Assembly (NCBI GenBank): GCA_003646025.1
Contig: QNDR01000010.1
Span: 1-43,532 of the forward strand
From: Candidatus Fermentibacterota bacterium
Lineage (GTDB): Bacteria > Fermentibacterota > Fermentibacteria > Fermentibacterales > JCC-6
Direction of reading: 5' to 3'
Length of the DNA: 43,532 nucleotides
Made by a program: the position numbers and the translations under genes. Below, piece after piece: positions 32,286 through 39,928 of the stretch (positions within the stretch are counted from its first letter, which is position 1; the number at the start of each line of letters is the position of its first letter). Below the pieces are notes generated by a model that saw nothing but the letters and a program-made list of their open reading frames with translations, was not told the origin of the DNA and searched no databases.

Positions 32286-33233
32286 TTAGCGCTGCAGAAC
32301 AAAAAGGTCTGCAGTGCAGATCAGTGCCCTTGTTGTCTGGTTGTTGATGGCTATGTCTACAGGGTCACCGAAACCGTTAATCACAGCTTCCAGAGTGCCG
32401 TCCAGTGTGTTTACCACGGCAAAACCGTGGCCGGGAACAGTGGCGTACATGTACTTGCCGCTACTGGTAACAGCCAGCGCGGCAGCCGGGTAGGGAACGC
32501 TGAGTGTTCTGGAATGCTGACCTGTTCCGCAGTCAATAGCCCACACCTCGCTCTTTCCGGCAGGGGAAACAAAAACTTCACCAAACGGCGTAGAGCACAT
32601 CCCATTCACCCCGCCCTCTACAGTTGTTTCCGCTGCTGTAGAGAAATCAGCGGTTGATACCTTGTAGACCTTGTGGTTGCTGTCAGCGATAAACAGATAC
32701 TCTCCGCTTGTGTCCAGAACTGCGGCCACTGGGTCGGTTGCGTCAGTTGCACCGGTTTTCGTGATGGTCCAGCCAACGGTTTCCACCTTTGCCACCGTGC
32801 CGTCAGCACACACAACAAAAACAACTGTGGAAGATGGCCTGGGAACTATGAAAGACCCCACTTCAGGAAGAAGAACCTGCTGGTGAAGGGTATATATCTC
32901 GTTGGAAACCACGTAGAGAATGTTACCACCAGTGGCAAGACCGTAACCGCCTTCAGGGGAACTTCCCGCGTCTGCCAGCGGTGCACCCAGAGAAACTTCA
33001 GCTTTCACATACCCGGCATCACTGTCTACAAAGTACATATAGGTTCCTGCAACAGCAACACCGTCTCCGCTTCCACCCAGAAAGTCGCATGCAGTGGGGG
33101 GACCGCCTGTGTTAACTGCCTGAAGCATAAATGCGGGAAATTCGCTGTTTATGGATGGACCAGTTGTACCGCAACCGGCAGACAAAACAACCACAGTTAC
33201 AATCACAGTTACAAACAAGGCAATTCTTTTCAT
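32286..33233 (-). CDS. Beta-propeller lipoprotein (YVTN-like)
   Basis: I start at ATG 33233 because AAAGG lies 6 bases upstream; the track start is a TTG two codons earlier. The signal peptide ends in a lipobox (TVIVTVVVLSAGCGTTG). The rest is a run of propeller strands such as GDGVAVAGTYMYFVDSDAGY, PVAAVLDTSGEYLFIADSNH, KVYKVSTADFST and AALAVTSSGKYMYATVPGHG. These resemble YVTN or NHL surface-protein propellers. It lies 10 bases after the DUF72 gene and may be the last gene of that transcript. The role is unknown; binding or surface attachment is a guess. Confidence 0.8.
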   Translation of the reverse strand: MKRIALFVTVIVTVVVLSAGCGTTGPSINSEFPAFMLQAVNTGGPPTACDFLGGSGDGVAVAGTYMYFVDSDAGYVKAEVSLGAPLADAGSSPEGGYGLATGGNILYVVSNEIYTLHQQVLLPEVGSFIVPRPSSTVVFVVCADGTVAKVETVGWTITKTGATDATDPVAAVLDTSGEYLFIADSNHKVYKVSTADFSTAAETTVEGGVNGMCSTPFGEVFVSPAGKSEVWAIDCGTGQHSRTLSVPYPAAALAVTSSGKYMYATVPGHGFAVVNTLDGTLEAVINGFGDPVDIAINNQTTRALICTADLFVLQR

Positions 33234-33243
33234 GATCAACCTT

Positions 33244-34062
33244 TCACACTACTGCCAGAAAACGCGCCATGTCTTCGGCATTGAGAGCCGCTTTTCCCAT
33301 GTGACAATTGTTGAAGAAAACATAGCAGCTCTTAACATCCTCTGACAGCCTCTGAAGCCTGCCTGCCAATGCCCCAATTTCACCTGCTGAATACAGATAG
33401 TCATACCTCTGCTGTGTGTTCCCCCACCAGCTGCCGGAGTTTCTTCCGTGAAGGCGGAGATAAACCGCAATGCCGCTGTCGAGAAAACTTGTTCGGGGAA
33501 GCCCTGGCAGAGTCGGGAGATCAACTGATACCGGAACGAAACCCATCTTCTGCACCCTGTTACGGGATTCCTCCGTGTACCACTTCCTGTGCCTGAATTC
33601 AATGGCAATCTTCATGGCTGACAGGTTTTCCCTCACAGATGCAAGGTAGCTGAACGATTTTTCTTCCAGTGGAAAAGACCACGGAAACTGAGCAAGGACC
33701 ATTCCCATCTTACCAGATGAAACAAACGGAAAAAGCATACGGTGGAAAGCAGCCCAGTCTTCCCTGCCGGCACTGCGTGAGTGGGTCATGGATGAATGAA
33801 GCTTAATTGAAAAGGAAAAGTTATCCGGTACTGAATCTGCCATTTTACCGGCGGAGTTCTCAGAGAGTATTCTGTACCAGGTTGAATTTATTTCAACGGA
33901 GTTGAACTTGAGAGCATAGTACCTGAGCCAGTCCTTCCTGGCGATCCGTGACGGGTAAAACGCATTCGTCCAGTCTGGAAAACTGTAACCTGATGTTCCC
34001 AGGTGGAGATCTGCTCCTCCGGACAAGAGTTTTTTCTCTGCCTTTGTCTTAAACAGATCCAC
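33244..34062 (-). CDS. DUF72 (YecE-like) protein
   Basis: The 272-residue TIM-barrel-like protein shows the DUF72 pattern: LHLGTSGYSFPDWTNAFYPS, RYYALKFNSVEINSTWYRI, FSIKLHSSMTHSR, VLAQFPWSF, IAIEFRHRKWYTEES, VYLRLHGRNSGSWWG and CYVFFNNCHMGKAA. The family is widespread and its reaction is not established. Start is GTG at 34062, two bases after the dinB stop, with no strong ribosome-binding site, so it is coupled to dinB. Its presence in this operon suggests a link with DNA damage or nucleotide pools, but that is only context. Confidence 0.92.
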   Translation of the reverse strand: MDLFKTKAEKKLLSGGADLHLGTSGYSFPDWTNAFYPSRIARKDWLRYYALKFNSVEINSTWYRILSENSAGKMADSVPDNFSFSIKLHSSMTHSRSAGREDWAAFHRMLFPFVSSGKMGMVLAQFPWSFPLEEKSFSYLASVRENLSAMKIAIEFRHRKWYTEESRNRVQKMGFVPVSVDLPTLPGLPRTSFLDSGIAVYLRLHGRNSGSWWGNTQQRYDYLYSAGEIGALAGRLQRLSEDVKSCYVFFNNCHMGKAALNAEDMARFLAVV

Positions 34063-34064
34063 GA

Positions 34065-35219
34065 TCAGTACTTCCCCTGAATGTATTCCAGTGACCTGGC
34101 ACTTACCACAGCCTTCTCTCCGTACCGCTTTCTTACCCTGTCGGCCACTCTGTTCAATTCGACTGTTCTCTCCGGAAAAAATGAAAGCTGAGCATTTTCT
34201 GACGGTACAAAATGACTGACAGACACCCCAATAAGACGTATGGGTTCTTGTATATGCTGCCTTGCCATGTCTTCAGCAGCGGTGAGTATGGTTTGATCCT
34301 GATCGGTGGGGACCGCGAGTATTCTGCGACGGGTTACTCTCTTCATGTTCCGCAGCCTGTATTTCAATGTAACCACACTGCCCAGCCATTTACCCTCTCT
34401 CAGACGGAAACCAGTTTTCTGACACACTGCCGCCAGAGCCGGCATGTACTCTGAGGGCAGAGAGACATCACGGGTGAATGTGTGCTCGTGTCCCATGGAT
34501 TTAGGAGGTTCTGTGTATCCGAAAAATCTTACCGGGCGGTCATCAATACCCCTGGCGTACCTGAATATCTCCTCACCGCCAGTGCCCAGGATCGACTTCA
34601 GCAGTCCGCGACTGAGACTGCGGAGTTTCCCAATTGTGTTTATACCGAACATCTCCAGCTTCGCCGCTGTACCTGGGCCTATGCCCCATATTGCACCTGC
34701 AGGAAAGTCAACTATATCGTCGGGCATGAGCAAACCTGCACCTTTGGGCTTGTAGAAATTTGATGCCATTTTTGCAAGAAGCCTGTTTGGACCACAACCC
34801 ACAGTACACCACAGGGATGTGGCTTCGTAAACCGCCTTCTGTATCTCAAGAGCTTTTTCAACAATACCGCCCGAAGTTCCAGTGAGGTCCATGAACGCCT
34901 CGTCTATACTGGTCGGCTGCACCATGGGGGTAAACGAAAGAAGCACTTTAAGAATACGGGTGCTGTAGGTTTTGTAACGGGCAAAACTGCCGGACAGCAC
35001 CACAGCACCTGGAATCAGGTTAAGTGCCCTGGTCATGGGCATTCCTGCATGTACACCGTATTTCCTGGCTATGTAGTTGCACGATGTAACCACCGAACGG
35101 AAGCCCGGATCTCCTCCCACGATAACAGGCCTGTTCTGCAGTTCTTCCCTGCCAAGCAGCTCCACAGACGCGAAGTAGGCATCCATGTCTACATGAAGTA
35201 TCCGCCTGTCAGGCTCCAT
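34065..35219 (-). CDS. dinB: DNA polymerase IV (Y-family translesion polymerase)
   Basis: DinB copies past damaged bases with low fidelity. The N-terminal catalytic site is complete: ILHVDMDAYFASVELLGREE and PTSIDEAFMDLTG hold the metal-binding acids. Then come VGCGPNRLLAKMASNFYKP (family signature), the IWGIGPGTAAKLEMFGINTI helix-hairpin-helix, and the little-finger domain (GHEHTFTRD, LGSVVTLKYR). A C-terminal QLSFF matches the beta-clamp-binding motif. The ATG overlaps the end of the small upstream ORF by 11 bases. An SOS-like operator lies in the promoter of that upstream gene, consistent with damage induction. Confidence 0.97.
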   Translation of the reverse strand: MEPDRRILHVDMDAYFASVELLGREELQNRPVIVGGDPGFRSVVTSCNYIARKYGVHAGMPMTRALNLIPGAVVLSGSFARYKTYSTRILKVLLSFTPMVQPTSIDEAFMDLTGTSGGIVEKALEIQKAVYEATSLWCTVGCGPNRLLAKMASNFYKPKGAGLLMPDDIVDFPAGAIWGIGPGTAAKLEMFGINTIGKLRSLSRGLLKSILGTGGEEIFRYARGIDDRPVRFFGYTEPPKSMGHEHTFTRDVSLPSEYMPALAAVCQKTGFRLREGKWLGSVVTLKYRLRNMKRVTRRRILAVPTDQDQTILTAAEDMARQHIQEPIRLIGVSVSHFVPSENAQLSFFPERTVELNRVADRVRKRYGEKAVVSARSLEYIQGKY

Positions 35220-35460
35220 TGGAATACTCGCAGTCTATGACCCAGCCCATTGTTTCGGTGTTGAGATGAATTTCGTACACATCGTCGGCAGATGTGCGAA
35301 CCACATAGTGGTAATACTTCACAGTACCCCGCCTGCTCTCCCAGGAAGAGGAAACTCTTACTATGTGATAAACACGATTCTGCCAGCGGAACCTGCACGG
35401 GGTCACACCACCCCCTGCAAAGTGGCAGATCATCTCAATTTTTTCCCCGAGCTCCTGCAT
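35209..35460 (-). CDS. Small conserved-type protein upstream of dinB (DUF6504-like)
   Basis: The 83-residue protein has a strong GGAGG site 7 bases before its ATG and overlaps dinB by 11 bases, both good signs that it is real. The sequence (VTPCRFRWQNRVYHIVRVSS, then SADDVYEIHLNTETMGWVID) forms a small beta-rich fold like that of DUF6504, a family often encoded beside dinB. I recall the association but cannot confirm the assignment. No catalytic residues are obvious. It may assist or regulate the polymerase. Confidence 0.7.
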   Translation of the reverse strand: MQELGEKIEMICHFAGGGVTPCRFRWQNRVYHIVRVSSSWESRRGTVKYYHYVVRTSADDVYEIHLNTETMGWVIDCEYSNGA

Positions 35461-35490
35461 ACAACCACCTCCGGCATCCTGCCCGGAGGA

Positions 35491-35519
35491 ACAATAGTGA
35501 ACTTATGTTTACCCGTCAA
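35491..35519 (-). promoter_or_regulatory. Promoter of the dinB operon with an embedded SOS-like operator
   Basis: On the minus strand TTGACG (35514-35519) and TATTGT (35491-35496) are exactly 17 bases apart. The spacer holds GTGAACTTATGTTTAC (plus-strand 35497-35512), an inverted repeat with one mismatch in six per arm. Its core GAAC-N4-GTTT is one base from the GAAC-N4-GTTC LexA site used in several bacterial groups. A repressor bound here would block RNA polymerase. Identity of the repressor is inferred. Confidence 0.6.
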
Positions 35520-35540
35520 GAAAGACGGAAGTTGATTCCT

Positions 35541-36242
35541 CTAAGCTCTGCCAAGTTTCATCCTTAGAAGAATCAGATCTCTTACCGCCCGGGGAACCCT
35601 TCTGTGAAGGGCAAGGGGTGTTTCCCTTATCTCTTCCAGTTTGATGGGAAGCTCCTGTATCACAAGCCCCCTGCGCTGTGCCCTGATGATGAGTTCAGAC
35701 GGGTAGAGATCAGGTTCATTTCCGCACAGGGGAAAGATGGACGCCACAGATGACCGTTTCATTATCTTGGGGCCATGGGTATCCGTTCCCCTGAACCCCA
35801 GTAGAATTCTTAGAAGTGAAGTTAGCACACGGGTGGCCATTCTGCGCAGAAACGGGCGTCTGTCATTTCTGCCAGCCAGAACCTTCGAGCCCTGAACCAT
35901 GTCGGTTGAGCCGTCTGCCATTACTGCAAGCCCCTGGACCCAGAAGTTCGTATCAAGCACATCCAGATCGTCCAGCATAAGAATATCCGCGGAAGAGCCT
36001 TCAAGCCCGTGTCTTACAGCATTACCGTAGCTCGGTTCTGGAATGGAGACAACACTGAGATTTGCAGCCTCTGCTTTCATTGTACTCAGTATGGAAACTG
36101 TCGCATCTGTTGAACCGTTTTCTACAACTGTTACGGTGAAACCTTCCGGCAGCTGGTTCAGCAGCGGCTCCAGCTGACTTTTCAGTATGGCTTCCTCGTT
36201 GTGCACAGGTATAACCAGTTCAACTGTTCCGCATTTTTCCAT
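35541..36242 (-). CDS. Family 2 glycosyltransferase (dolichol/polyprenol-phosphate sugar synthase-like)
   Basis: The GT-A fold start is clear: VELVIPVHNEEAILKSQLEP, VTVVENGSTDATVSIL, then SYGNAVRHGLEGSSADILML with DDLDVLD as the nucleotide-sugar metal site. A segment RRMATRVLTSLLRILLGFRG and the D-T-H-G-P-K-I motif follow, as in polyprenol-phosphate mannose or glucose synthases. No C-terminal membrane helices are present. I prefer ATG 36242 (MEKCGTVELVIPV), which begins 14 bases after tatC ends; the track start is a TTG at 36305 inside tatC. It could make the lipid-linked donor used by the GT-C enzymes in this window, an inference. Confidence 0.88.
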   Translation of the reverse strand: MEKCGTVELVIPVHNEEAILKSQLEPLLNQLPEGFTVTVVENGSTDATVSILSTMKAEAANLSVVSIPEPSYGNAVRHGLEGSSADILMLDDLDVLDTNFWVQGLAVMADGSTDMVQGSKVLAGRNDRRPFLRRMATRVLTSLLRILLGFRGTDTHGPKIMKRSSVASIFPLCGNEPDLYPSELIIRAQRRGLVIQELPIKLEEIRETPLALHRRVPRAVRDLILLRMKLGRA

Positions 36243-36255
36243 GAGAGGGCGCAGT

Positions 36256-36981
36256 TTATTCAGAAGCACGCTCTGCCTTCCGGAATGATATTCTGGCAAC
36301 GACAAGACTCAGTTCAAACAGAATATACAGCGGGAGAGCCAGCATAACCTGTGTAAGAGGGTCTGGTGGTGTGAGAATCGCAGCCATGATAAGAAGACCT
36401 ACCACCACATGCCTTCGGTATTTTCCCAGCGTTCGCGGCTGTATAACACCGGTCTTCGTTAGAAACAGTACCGCAAGGGGAAGTTGAAAAGCTGTACCGA
36501 ATACAAGCAGAAAGGAACCTATAAAGCCCAGATAGGCGGAAACACTCCATGTGCCGTGTATGTTTCCCGTTTCAAAACTCTGAAACAGAAGAAGAGCCGG
36601 CCTGCGCATGACAAACCAGGCGAACGCCGCCCCGCCGATAAACAGTAAGGTTCCTGCAACAGTAACTGAAATCACCCCTTTGCGCTCTTTTTCGTAAAGC
36701 CCCGGAGCTACAAACCTCCAGATCTGAAAAAGAAGAACAGGAGACGCGGTAATTATTCCAATCGCCACAGACAACCTCAGATGAGCCGTAACTGCCTCTG
36801 CAGGAGCCAGAGCCACCAGGTCGCACGGTGAGGTGGAAGTTATGTATCCCGTTGTGTACCTGCTGAGGGAAAAAGATACCGCAGTGAGAACCGCAACCAC
36901 CGCAAGCATCACGAACAGCCTTCTTCTGAACTCCTCAAGGTGGTCCCAGAAAGATCCTTCCTCCGGCGGTTTTACTGCCAT
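36256..36981 (-). CDS. tatC: Twin-arginine translocase subunit TatC
   Basis: TatC is the receptor of the Tat export system for folded proteins with twin-arginine signals. The 241-residue protein has six membrane helices. Signatures are SFWDHLEEFRRRLFVML at the N-terminus (twin-arginine binding surface), VAPGLYEKERKGV in the first cytoplasmic loop, YLGFIGSFLLVFGTAFQLPL and RRHVVVGLLIMAAILTPPDPLTQ with the conserved T-P-P-D-P. No tatA or tatB is visible here. Its ATG overlaps the aroB stop by 10 bases and the downstream GT2 begins right after it, so it is inside an operon. Confidence 0.96.
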   Translation of the reverse strand: MAVKPPEEGSFWDHLEEFRRRLFVMLAVVAVLTAVSFSLSRYTTGYITSTSPCDLVALAPAEAVTAHLRLSVAIGIITASPVLLFQIWRFVAPGLYEKERKGVISVTVAGTLLFIGGAAFAWFVMRRPALLLFQSFETGNIHGTWSVSAYLGFIGSFLLVFGTAFQLPLAVLFLTKTGVIQPRTLGKYRRHVVVGLLIMAAILTPPDPLTQVMLALPLYILFELSLVVARISFRKAERASE

Positions 36982-37964
36982 ACCTTTTCCAGCAGTTTTC
37001 TTTCGGAATCAGGGTCCAGCACAACCTGTTCGCAGTTCTCCCATCCCCTGGGTACTATCCAGATTCTTCCGCGGCCGGTTGTTTTTTTATCACCATCCAG
37101 GTGTTTCAGCACTTCCTTAAGGGTGATGGAAGAGGGAACTGCTGTTTCAATACCAAGACTTTGGGCAACCTCTCTCAGTTCTTCGGCAAAGCTGTGATCA
37201 CCGCCTATTTCCGCCGCAATGGGAATACCCATGGCAACGGCAGTTCCATGACCCACTGTAAAACCGCTGGCAGCCTCTATACAGTGACCTGTGGTGTGGC
37301 CGAGATTAAGTAGCCTTCTCTCGCCTTTTTCCTCCAGATCAGCAGACACAATTCTTCCTTTTACCGCCAGACAGGCTGGAACCGCCTGCAGATAGTCCTT
37401 TTCCCTGAGGAAATCAACGATCTGCCTGTTTCCGATTACTGCTGTCTTGAATGCTTCAGCAATGCCGTTTGCGGTCTCCGCAGGCGGAAGGGTATTCAGG
37501 AATTCCGGGCATATAACAACCTGTGAAGCCGGATACACCGTTCCCGCCTGATTCTTTTCTCCTGCGATATTCACTGCGGTCTTCCCGCCCAGCGATGCAT
37601 CCACCATGCACAGAAGGGTGGTTGGTACAAGAGTCAGGTTAACTCCCCGCTTCCATGTGGATGCGGCAAATGCAGCCAGGTCGCATACTGTTCCGCCGCC
37701 TGCGACAACCACTCTGGAATCCCTCTGAAGTTTCGCCCGGCTCATTTCCAGCCAGAGTCTTTCCACAGCGGCAGGAGTTTTACCTGCCTCACCACCGACG
37801 ACTTCAACAATGTTGCTGCACAGTGACAGCCTGTTCCCGTACAGTCTTTTTACCTCTGAATCAACAACCAGCATGTCTGGAGAAACAGAAATATCTTCCA
37901 GCCTCTCCACTGTGCGAACAACAGTTGAGACATCAGCTCTGGAAAAAGTGAATTCCTGTGACAT
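36972..37964 (-). CDS. aroB: 3-dehydroquinate synthase
   Basis: AroB closes DAHP to 3-dehydroquinate in the shikimate pathway, using NAD and a divalent metal. NAD-site and active-site motifs are intact: VVVAGGGTVCDLAAFAASTW, KRGVNLTLVPTTLLCMVDAS, LGGKTAVNIAGEKNQAGTVY, GIAEAFKTAVIG with the metal-binding Glu, and LLNLGHTTGHCIEAASGF with the metal-binding His, then GHGTAVAMG. The DKKTTGRGRIWIVP end also fits. At 330 residues it is slightly short of the usual 350-360. It lies 17 bases after a lipoprotein gene and overlaps tatC by 10 bases. No other aro genes are nearby. Confidence 0.96.
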   Translation of the reverse strand: MSQEFTFSRADVSTVVRTVERLEDISVSPDMLVVDSEVKRLYGNRLSLCSNIVEVVGGEAGKTPAAVERLWLEMSRAKLQRDSRVVVAGGGTVCDLAAFAASTWKRGVNLTLVPTTLLCMVDASLGGKTAVNIAGEKNQAGTVYPASQVVICPEFLNTLPPAETANGIAEAFKTAVIGNRQIVDFLREKDYLQAVPACLAVKGRIVSADLEEKGERRLLNLGHTTGHCIEAASGFTVGHGTAVAMGIPIAAEIGGDHSFAEELREVAQSLGIETAVPSSITLKEVLKHLDGDKKTTGRGRIWIVPRGWENCEQVVLDPDSERKLLEKVWQ

Positions 37965-37980
37965 CAGCGCAGGGTAAACC

Positions 37981-38634
37981 CTATTCCTCTCCGCCGGTAA
38001 ATGATGTAAGGGTGATCAGACTGTCGGCAGACTGCATCACAACTATTCCCACATCAGGTGCCAGCCAGATGTTTCTTGCAGACAGTGTGGTTTCCGGAGC
38101 AAAACCTGCAGTTTGAATCCAGTTTATTACCATTTCCTCCTGATGCACTCTGTAGCAGTTGCTCCATGCACCGTCAGGTGAAACTTCAGGGCCAGTGACA
38201 ATCTGATTCCGTATCCATGTGTGACTGAGGGTAACGCCCTGGCTCACAGCCTGAGCAGTTACAGAATCTCTGAAGGTCATTCCATCTGCAAGGGGCCACT
38301 GAAACATGGTTATCCAGGCCTGATAAATAGGCACTTCAAACCCGTTGAAAAGAACCGTGTGATCTTCGTATTTTTCCAGTCTGCCTTTTTCGTTGATCCA
38401 GTAGGTGTAGTCTGCACCGGACTGGAGCCTCCAGCACGGACGCTCTCCCACCACAGTCTGATCCACGACGGTTACTATTCTGCTTCCTCCACCATCAATG
38501 GAGTACTCCCATGTGGCGCCGGCAGGTGACACCGGGAAATAATCCGACGAAAGTCTGAAGTAAACGGGGTTGCTTTCACACGCGGAGTAGAGCACAAAAA
38601 AAACGGCAGAAATAAGTATTACAATCTTTTTCAC
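37981..38634 (-). CDS. Lipoprotein of unknown function
   Basis: The 217-residue protein has a lipoprotein signal (ILISAVFFVLYSACESNP). The mature part contains short strands such as ATWEYSIDGGGSRIVTVVDQ, TYWINEKGRLEKYEDHTVLF and RDSVTAQAVSQGVTLSHTWI, giving the impression of a lipocalin-like or antiparallel beta protein seen in many uncharacterised FCB lipoproteins. GTG start overlaps the stop of the barrel gene before it (GTGA), so they are made together. A functional pairing between the barrel and this lipoprotein is plausible, but nothing in the sequence proves it. Confidence 0.75.
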   Translation of the reverse strand: MKKIVILISAVFFVLYSACESNPVYFRLSSDYFPVSPAGATWEYSIDGGGSRIVTVVDQTVVGERPCWRLQSGADYTYWINEKGRLEKYEDHTVLFNGFEVPIYQAWITMFQWPLADGMTFRDSVTAQAVSQGVTLSHTWIRNQIVTGPEVSPDGAWSNCYRVHQEEMVINWIQTAGFAPETTLSARNIWLAPDVGIVVMQSADSLITLTSFTGGEE

Positions 38635-39158
38635 AGCTGCACCTCCCTTGAAACACCGAAGGTCAATCTGAAGGCGTCTCCGGATTTCTCTGTCGCCATA
38701 ACGCTTTCAAGGTCAAGCCCAAGACCTGCCCTCCACGGAGCGCCCAGGCTGAAGTTCCACCGCAATCCAGCCCGCCAGAACAGGTCCCAGCTTTCCGGAT
38801 CAACCCCTCCTCCGGAAGCAAGGCGGCTCCTGCAGTATCCGAAACCGGCAGAAAGACCGGGGTTGAAAATCGTTCCTCCGGGGCGGAAGTAGAACAGGAC
38901 ATCAGCCATTGGTTTCAGCTGGGAAAAGGAGGCACTGCCCTGGCTGGCATCTGCAAATATTGCTCCATCTATTCCCAGACCTGCTCTGAGTTTCTCCGTA
39001 AACAGCCAGTTGCCGTACAAACCGCCTGAAAGACCGTTACTGAGGTTTTCCCCCCAGCCGCCAATGGGTGTTATACCAGCCCCCTCAAAAACCAGATTTA
39101 CCGTTCCAGCTGTAACAGCGGTGGCAATCGTCATTATCAGAACAGCAGCTTTGTACAA
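38631..39158 (-). CDS. Small outer-membrane-barrel-like protein
   Basis: The 175-residue protein starts with TTG, four bases behind AGGAGG. It has a signal peptide (YKAAVLIMTIATAVTAGTVN). The mature part shows regularly spaced aromatic and Gly strands: GLYGNWLFTEKLRAGLGIDG, LKPMADVLFYFRPGGTIFNP, GLSAGFGYCRSRL, LFWRAGLRWNFSLGAPWRAG. That pattern suits a small eight-stranded outer-membrane barrel of the OmpA/OmpW size. It does not end in Phe (REVQL), so assembly is less certain. The lipoprotein gene overlaps its end. Confidence 0.65.
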   Translation of the reverse strand: MYKAAVLIMTIATAVTAGTVNLVFEGAGITPIGGWGENLSNGLSGGLYGNWLFTEKLRAGLGIDGAIFADASQGSASFSQLKPMADVLFYFRPGGTIFNPGLSAGFGYCRSRLASGGGVDPESWDLFWRAGLRWNFSLGAPWRAGLGLDLESVMATEKSGDAFRLTFGVSREVQL

Positions 39159-39166
39159 AATGCCTC

Positions 39167-39928
39167 CTATACTTTAATGTATGGCAAAGCCTCGTAAGGC
39201 TTTCCGGTAAATACTCTGAATCTGCCATCTGCAACCTGTTCGCACGATTTCAATACCAGATCAGTTGTGTTGTTCTCCTCGCTGAGATGTGCCGCCACAC
39301 AAAAGTTCAATTCACTGTGTACTATACCTGCAAGAGCATCTGCAGCGTCACAGTTGGAAAGGTGCCCCTCCCCTGAAGCGATTCTCTGTTTCAGCGGCCA
39401 CGGATACGAACCGTCCCAGAGCATATTGATGTCGTGATTGAATTCAAACACCAGCCCGTTGCATCCCTCGAGCATAGTTTTCGCCAATGGAGTAAAAACT
39501 CCCATATCTGTGGCAATACCCAGTTTTCTTCCTCCGGCGGTTATGGTAAACCCGCTTGGATCCCGGGCATCATGGGGTATACTCCACGGTTCTATAGTAA
39601 AATGACCTATCTGGATTGTATCACCGTTGGAAAAAAACTCTATGCCCTTGAGTTTCTGGCCGGTAAGCCGTGCTCCTTCAACGGTACCTCTGGTTCCGAA
39701 TACGGGGATCTTCCACTTTCTTGCAAGAATACCTGCTGCCTTCGCATGGTCACTGTGTTCGTGGCTGACAAACAACCCCACTGCCTCTGCCCTGGGCAGA
39801 GCAGAGCTTTCAAGACGGAGAAGATGCTGCTTTCCGCTGAGACCCGCATCAAAGAACAGCATCTGCCCCATGTATTCAACTGCAACGGCATTACCTGATG
39901 ATCCGCTTGCCAGCACTGCCAGATTCAC
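39167..39928 (-). CDS. YycJ/WalJ-like metallo-beta-lactamase-fold hydrolase
   Basis: The 253-residue protein has a complete MBL fold metal site: LASGSSGNAVAVEY, LFVSHEHSDHAKAAGIL, WSIPHDARDPSGFTI, GIATDMGVFT, LVFEFNHDINMLWDGSYPWP with GHLSN, and CVAAHLSEENNTTDLV. The E-x-N-H-D-x-x-M-L and H-L-S-E-x-N-N motifs are those of the YycJ branch, a DNA-damage-linked or cell-wall-linked 5-prime exonuclease group related to phosphodiesterases. Its true substrate here is unknown. GTG start overlaps the end of the GHL10 gene (GTGA). Confidence 0.93.
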   Translation of the reverse strand: MNLAVLASGSSGNAVAVEYMGQMLFFDAGLSGKQHLLRLESSALPRAEAVGLFVSHEHSDHAKAAGILARKWKIPVFGTRGTVEGARLTGQKLKGIEFFSNGDTIQIGHFTIEPWSIPHDARDPSGFTITAGGRKLGIATDMGVFTPLAKTMLEGCNGLVFEFNHDINMLWDGSYPWPLKQRIASGEGHLSNCDAADALAGIVHSELNFCVAAHLSEENNTTDLVLKSCEQVADGRFRVFTGKPYEALPYIKV

